DNA of 64,000 nt. Source: Branchiostoma floridae (lineage: Eukaryota > Chordata > Leptocardii > Amphioxiformes > Branchiostomatidae). A program made the position numbers and the translations under genes. Positions 59,241-64,000 of the stretch are shown here, piece by piece (the stretch's first letter is position 1; each line of letters starts with the position of its first letter). The DNA lies in NCBI RefSeq assembly GCF_000003815.2, contig NC_049981.1:16041646-16105645 (forward strand), given 5' to 3'. The notes under the pieces were generated by a model that made no database searches, was not told the DNA's origin, and saw nothing but the letters and a program-made list of their open reading frames with translations.

Positions 59241-61209
59241 AGAGTTGAATCTGTTTTGCCCGGAAATCGGCAAGTAAAGTGGTCTAAAAAACGGCTGCCA
59301 TGTAGCTTTTAAAACAATTTGCTTCTTATCTAAACGTAGCCTGTGAACTTTTAACTGAGGAATTTAGATATGTTATATCCCAATGCACTTGATACCAAGA
59401 TCAAAACTTACGGACCGGACGGCAGAAATTGAAGTTTCCCGCCTCCTTTCCCTAAATTACCATATTTAAATTATATCTTGCTTCTCCGCTATGCGCTACT
59501 AACTGTGCGTTTTCCGTGAGATTTAAAGATGAATTATATTAATATCAGGCCTATCTTATAAACATAAGATACTAAAGTTTACGGGCTGCATTTACTTAAC
59601 GAACCGCAGAGGAACGATTTGAGTATATGAATTCGAAGTGTAGTCTGTCGGAAATCGGCTACAAAATAGGCTGCAATATCGGCTGTTAGGCGGCTTGTCT
59701 GCTTATTTACTGGTATCCAAACGTTCTCCATGAATTTGAAATAGAGGTTTAGAACTTAATGGATTTAATACAAGTTTTTACGTTTTCGGGCCGGATTTGT
59801 TTAATGAACCGGAGGAAAGTAATTGGGTTTAAGCAGTTTGGCCGATATCTAACTGACAAGCAACGAGCTTGACTTTCCCTTGAACCGGTTGGCTTTCATG
59901 ATATTGGCCCTTGTAAACTTTAGGCAACAAGGACCAATAAAAACTAAAACACATAAGGCAAAGGTGCTTTTGACGAGGGAACGCACATTACTTTGTTTGC
60001 ATGTTGTCAAGGGAGAGACACTCCACATCTGTAACCCATTATTATCCTACACAACCAGTAACGGAAAGAAGAGGCATGAGGCGCCTTTCCGGATGTCACT
60101 GATGTAATGAACTTTTACGCCTGAATGCCAAGAAAGGTGCCGAGGGGACACATATAGCTTGTTTTCTGAAACAAAGTTTTACTCTAAATTGAAAATGAAA
60201 GTTTGTAAATCATCCTTCATTTTGTTAAGATCACGGTAACACATGTTATACTTAGGTTGTTGTTTGTCACTGTTGTTTCAGAGAGACCAAAGATTTCTCG
60301 GTTGCGGCATTAGCTTCTACGAGATGGCGGGCAGCAAACATTCATCACACCAACCGTGGGACCTTCTACAGTGTGTAATTTTGCCCTTCCTACGTTATCA
60401 TTAGATAATATTTAGTTCGTGTCGAAGATCATTAAAATATTGAAACCCAACTTGCCTGTGTGAGTTTGTTTCCTTCTTATTGTGACTTTAAAAGGAAGTG
60501 AGAAATTATATAGTTGCTTGTCAAATTAGTTGATTATCTATAAGGTTTCAATTAACGTTCTGAGCTGTACGGACAGACGAGTCACAGAGATATCTAAATA
60601 TTGATATGTAGTGTTGCAATGTTGTTTGGTCAGCACAACAGGAAGTAGATCGTTAAATACCTTGCTACAGATGTTGCTAGCAGCCTTTACAAAATGTTTT
60701 TTTAAGTTCCCAAACATGCATTAAGTGTTGAATGATTGTTTCTGTATTATACATATTCGTATTCATGTTTTACATTTACTGTTTTTGAAATGTCATCGAA
60801 TCTTCCCTGACAAAGGGCTGTCTAGAATAGAAATATGAATAGGATCGTAGTCGGATCGTACCAAATGCGTCAATCAGGTTACATGTTTCATTCCTTTACA
60901 TATAGCTAGTCCTGTACCCTGTAATACGATCGGAAATTTGCTACTTAGTATATATATACTCAGTCAACATCAATTCGGCGATAAAGATCATAAGACTCAT
61001 TGTAGTACAGTTCATTCAAAATAAGTTATTGGACTCCCAACTCCCCGAAATATTGTGGTGTCTGAGCCTCTGAGGAAACCATTGCGTCAGCAGTAGACAT
61101 GTGCTTTTGATCTAAGACCTGAAGGAAAGGACCCTATGCCATGCAGTCTCACTGCCCAGTCGTCAGTGAGTGTTGGGAGTAGTATACCATCGAGGGAACT
61201 GCTGCAAGT
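59241..61209. other. Spacer between inverted satellite arrays
   Basis: 59241-59880 holds old, strongly diverged satellite units (tacggaccggacgg, tttacgggctgcatttactt, ttttcgggccggatttgttt). 60110-61209 is apparently single-copy, AT-rich sequence. A 75-codon plus-strand frame at 59880-60107 (begins MNRLAFMILALVNFRQQG) and the segment around 60280-60380 have no family that I recognise. Confidence 0.5.
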
Positions 61210-64000
61210 GTTTGTAGTTCATTAATTAAGTCCGGCCCGTAAAATTTGACACTTGTATTGAGTACGTTATGATATACGCTGCCTTTATTCGTCTTAAAAG
61301 TTCACGGGCCACGTTTAGATAAGTAGAAGTTTGCTCTAGAAGCCGTATGAAAGCCGATCATTTAGCGCCCCTTTGCTTGCGTGTTTCCTATTGGTTAATT
61401 CCTTGTAGATCATTAATTAAATCCGGCCCGTAAGATTTGACACTTGTACTGAATACGTTGGGGTATACGCTATCTAAATTCATCTTAAAATTCACGGCCA
61501 CGTTTAGATAAGTAGCAGTTTGCTCTAGAAGCCGTGTAATAGCCGATTTCAGCGCCCCTTTGCTTGCGTATTTCCTATTAGTTAATTACGGTCTAGTTTA
61601 TTAATTAAATCCGGCCCGTAAGATTTGACACTTGTATTGAATACGTTGGGGTATACGCTATCTCAATTCGTCTTAAAAGTTCACGGGCCACGTTTAGATA
61701 AGTAGCATTTTGCTCTAGAAGCCGTATAATAGCCGATTTCAGCGCCCCTTTGCTTGCGTATTTCCTATTAGTTAATTCCCTTGCAGTTCATTAATTAAAT
61801 CCGGCCCGTAAAATTTGACACTTGTATTGAGTATGTTATGATATACGCTGCCTACATTCGTCTTAAAAGTTCACGGGCCACGTTTAGATAAGTAGAAGTT
61901 TGCTCTAGAAGCCGTATGAAAGCCGATTTTAGCGCCCCTTTGCTTGCGTGTTTCCTATTGGTTAATTCCCTTGTAGATCATTAATTAAATCCGGCCCGTA
62001 AGATTTGACACTTGAATTGAATACGTTATGATATACGCTATCTCAATTCTTCTTAAAAGTTCACGGGCCACGTTTAGATAAGTAGCAGTTTGCTCTAGAA
62101 GCCGTATGAAAGCCGATTTTAGCGCCCCTTTGCTTGCGTGTTTCCTATTGGTTAATTCCCTTGTAGATCATTAATTAAATCTGGCCCTTTAATCGTACGT
62201 TAATATAATACTTTCTGGTATTATCTATATTTCTATATACATACATTGGGTAGTATAGTAATAGACAATAAACAGCAGTTCTTGATATCCGTTCTAGCTT
62301 TTAAAGGAAATGAGCAGGAATTGTTTGGTTTCTTCGAATGGGAGTCTGAATAGAATGCTATGTTTTCTCTAATTTTGAATCGGCGGCTGGATCGTCGCCT
62401 ACAGCAATAGTTCATTAATTAAATCCGGCCCGTAAGATTTAACACTTGTATTGAATACCTTAAGGTATGCGCTTTCTAAATTTGCCTTAAAAACTCACGG
62501 GCCACGTTTAAATAAGTGACAGATTCCGATTTCAGACCAGGCTGAAGCCTTGGTCGTCAATGGGGCCTGATATTTGTGTTTAATCGTTGACTTAATACTT
62601 TCTGTTATTACTTATGTTTATATAACCATATATTGGGTAGTAATAGACAATATTCAGCAGTTATTGATATTTTTTACAAGATTTTCAACGAAATGAGGAT
62701 TTTTTTTGCTTTCTTCGAATGGACGTCTGAATGGGATGCTATGTTTTGTCTAATAACGAATCGGCGGCTAGCCTATGATCGTCGCCTACAACTATTGTTC
62801 ATTAGTTAAATCCGGCCCGTAAGATTTAACACTTGTATTGAATACCTTAGGGTATACGCTATTAGATTCATCTTAAAAATTCACGGGCCACGTTTGGATA
62901 AGTAGCAGTTTGCTCTAGAAGTCCTAGAAAAGCCGATTTTAGAGCCCCTTGCCTGTGCATTTCCTATTAGTTAATTACAGTCTAGTTCATTAGTTAAATC
63001 CGGCCCGTAAGATTTAACACTTGTATTGAATACCTTAGGGTATACGCTATCTAGATTCATCTTAAAAATTCACGGGCCACGTTTGGATAAGTAGCAGTTT
63101 GCTCTAGAAGTCCTATAAAAGCCGATTTCAGCGCCCCTTGCCTGTGCATTTCCTATTAGTTAATTACGGTCTAGTTCATTAATTAAATCCGGCCCGTAAG
63201 ATTTGACACTTGTATTGAATACGTTGGGGTATACGCTATCTAAATTCATCTTAAAAATTCACGGGCCACGTTTAGATAAGTAGCAGTTTGCTCTAGAAGC
63301 CGTGTAATAGCCGATTTCAGCGTCCCTTTGCTTGCGTATTTCCTATTAGTTAATTCCCTTGTAGTTCATTGATTAAATCCGGCCCGTAAGATTTGACACT
63401 TGTATTGAATACCTTAGAGTTTACGCTATCTAAATTCATCTTAAAAATTCACGGGCCACGTTTAGATAAGTAGCAGTTTGCTCTAGAAGCCGTATGAAAG
63501 CCGATTTTATCGCCACTTTGCTTTCGCATTTCCTATTAATTAATTCCCTTGTAGATCATTAATTAAACCCGGCCCGTAAGATTTGATACTTATTTTGTAT
63601 ACGTTATGATATACGCTATCTGAATTCGTCTTCAAAGTTCACGGGCCACATTTAGATAAGTAGCAGTTTGCTCTAGAATCCGTATGAAAGCCGATTTTAG
63701 CGCCCCTTTGCTTGCGTATTTCCTATTGGTTAATTCCCTTGTAGATCATTAATTAAATCTGGCCCGTAAGATTTGATACTTGTTTTGAATAAGTTAGGGT
63801 ATACGCTATCTGAATTCGTCTTAAAAGTTCACGGGCCACGTTTAGATAAGTAGCATTTTGCTCTAGAAGCCGTATGAAAGCCGATTTTAGCGCCCCTTTG
63901 CTTGCGCATTTCCTATTGGTTAATTCCCTTGTAGATCATTAATTAAATCTGGCCCGTAAGATTTGATACTTGTTTTGAATAAGTTAGGGTATACGCTATC
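61210..64000 (-). repeat. ~190-bp satellite array, inverted orientation, to window edge
   Basis: The reverse complement of the 57090-59240 unit, with ttcacgggccacgtttagat at a ~190-bp period from 61300 onward. It is interrupted by two copies of the outer module (62175-62410 and 62530-62795). The array continues past the right edge of the window, so its full length is unknown. Confidence 0.95.

Noticed and set aside
57090-64000. CRISPR array, because of regular repeats
   Set aside because: The repeat is a ~190-bp satellite with no short direct repeats separated by unique spacers, no cas genes, and the DNA is animal.

Overview
The window is intron-rich animal DNA, most likely from a cephalochordate (amphioxus, Branchiostoma). 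This is an inference from the gene content, the GT-AG introns, the animal-type initiator tRNAs and the dense population of short non-autonomous transposons. No bacterial, phage or viral gene was recognised. Two 100-N runs (18415-18514 and 58888-58987) are assembly gaps of unknown true size.

Four multi-exon genes could be built by hand from splice sites and reading phase. (1) CARNMT1, carnosine N-methyltransferase, minus strand, 13004 down to 5282, 8 exons, 401 aa. (2) A membrane mucin with a Thr/Pro-rich ectodomain, a SEA cleavage site, one membrane segment and a cytoplasmic tail, plus strand, 18054-21643. From the SEA site onwards it resembles MUC1. (3) A cytochrome P450-like gene of clan-2 type, plus strand, 23618-35416, 7 exons, 491 aa. 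Its frame and splicing are intact, but it has lost the heme-ligating cysteine position and most other P450 signature residues. (4) A DC-STAMP-domain protein of the DCST1/DCST2 (sneaky/SPE-42) family, minus strand, 53072 down to 38763, 17 exons, 914 aa. It has a Cys/Lys-rich N-terminus, a C-terminal RING-like zinc finger and an acidic tail. The P450 and DCST genes converge.

The introns of the DCST gene hold scattered tRNA genes and relics: three initiator tRNA-Met copies and five tRNA-Lys(CUU) copies or derivatives, of which one Lys and one iMet look fully intact.

The rest is mostly repeats. These include a ~1 kb family seen at 3.6, 37.5, 48.7, 53.9, 54.8 and 56.2 kb; a 1.8 kb element with ~470-bp inverted ends carrying a 20-bp minisatellite (13522-15320); a 671-bp element with TTA target duplication (15349-16019); two tandem elements with perfect 33-bp inverted ends in P450 intron 5; foldback elements; degraded LINE 3' ends; and several minisatellites.

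From 56.8 kb to the right edge lies a large composite structure. A ~190-bp satellite array runs in one orientation, is followed by a ~2 kb spacer, and the same satellite then continues in the opposite orientation to the window edge.

The four genes show no operon-like or pathway relation. The most unusual observation is the P450-like gene, which looks maintained as a protein yet lacks the residues needed for normal heme-thiolate chemistry.
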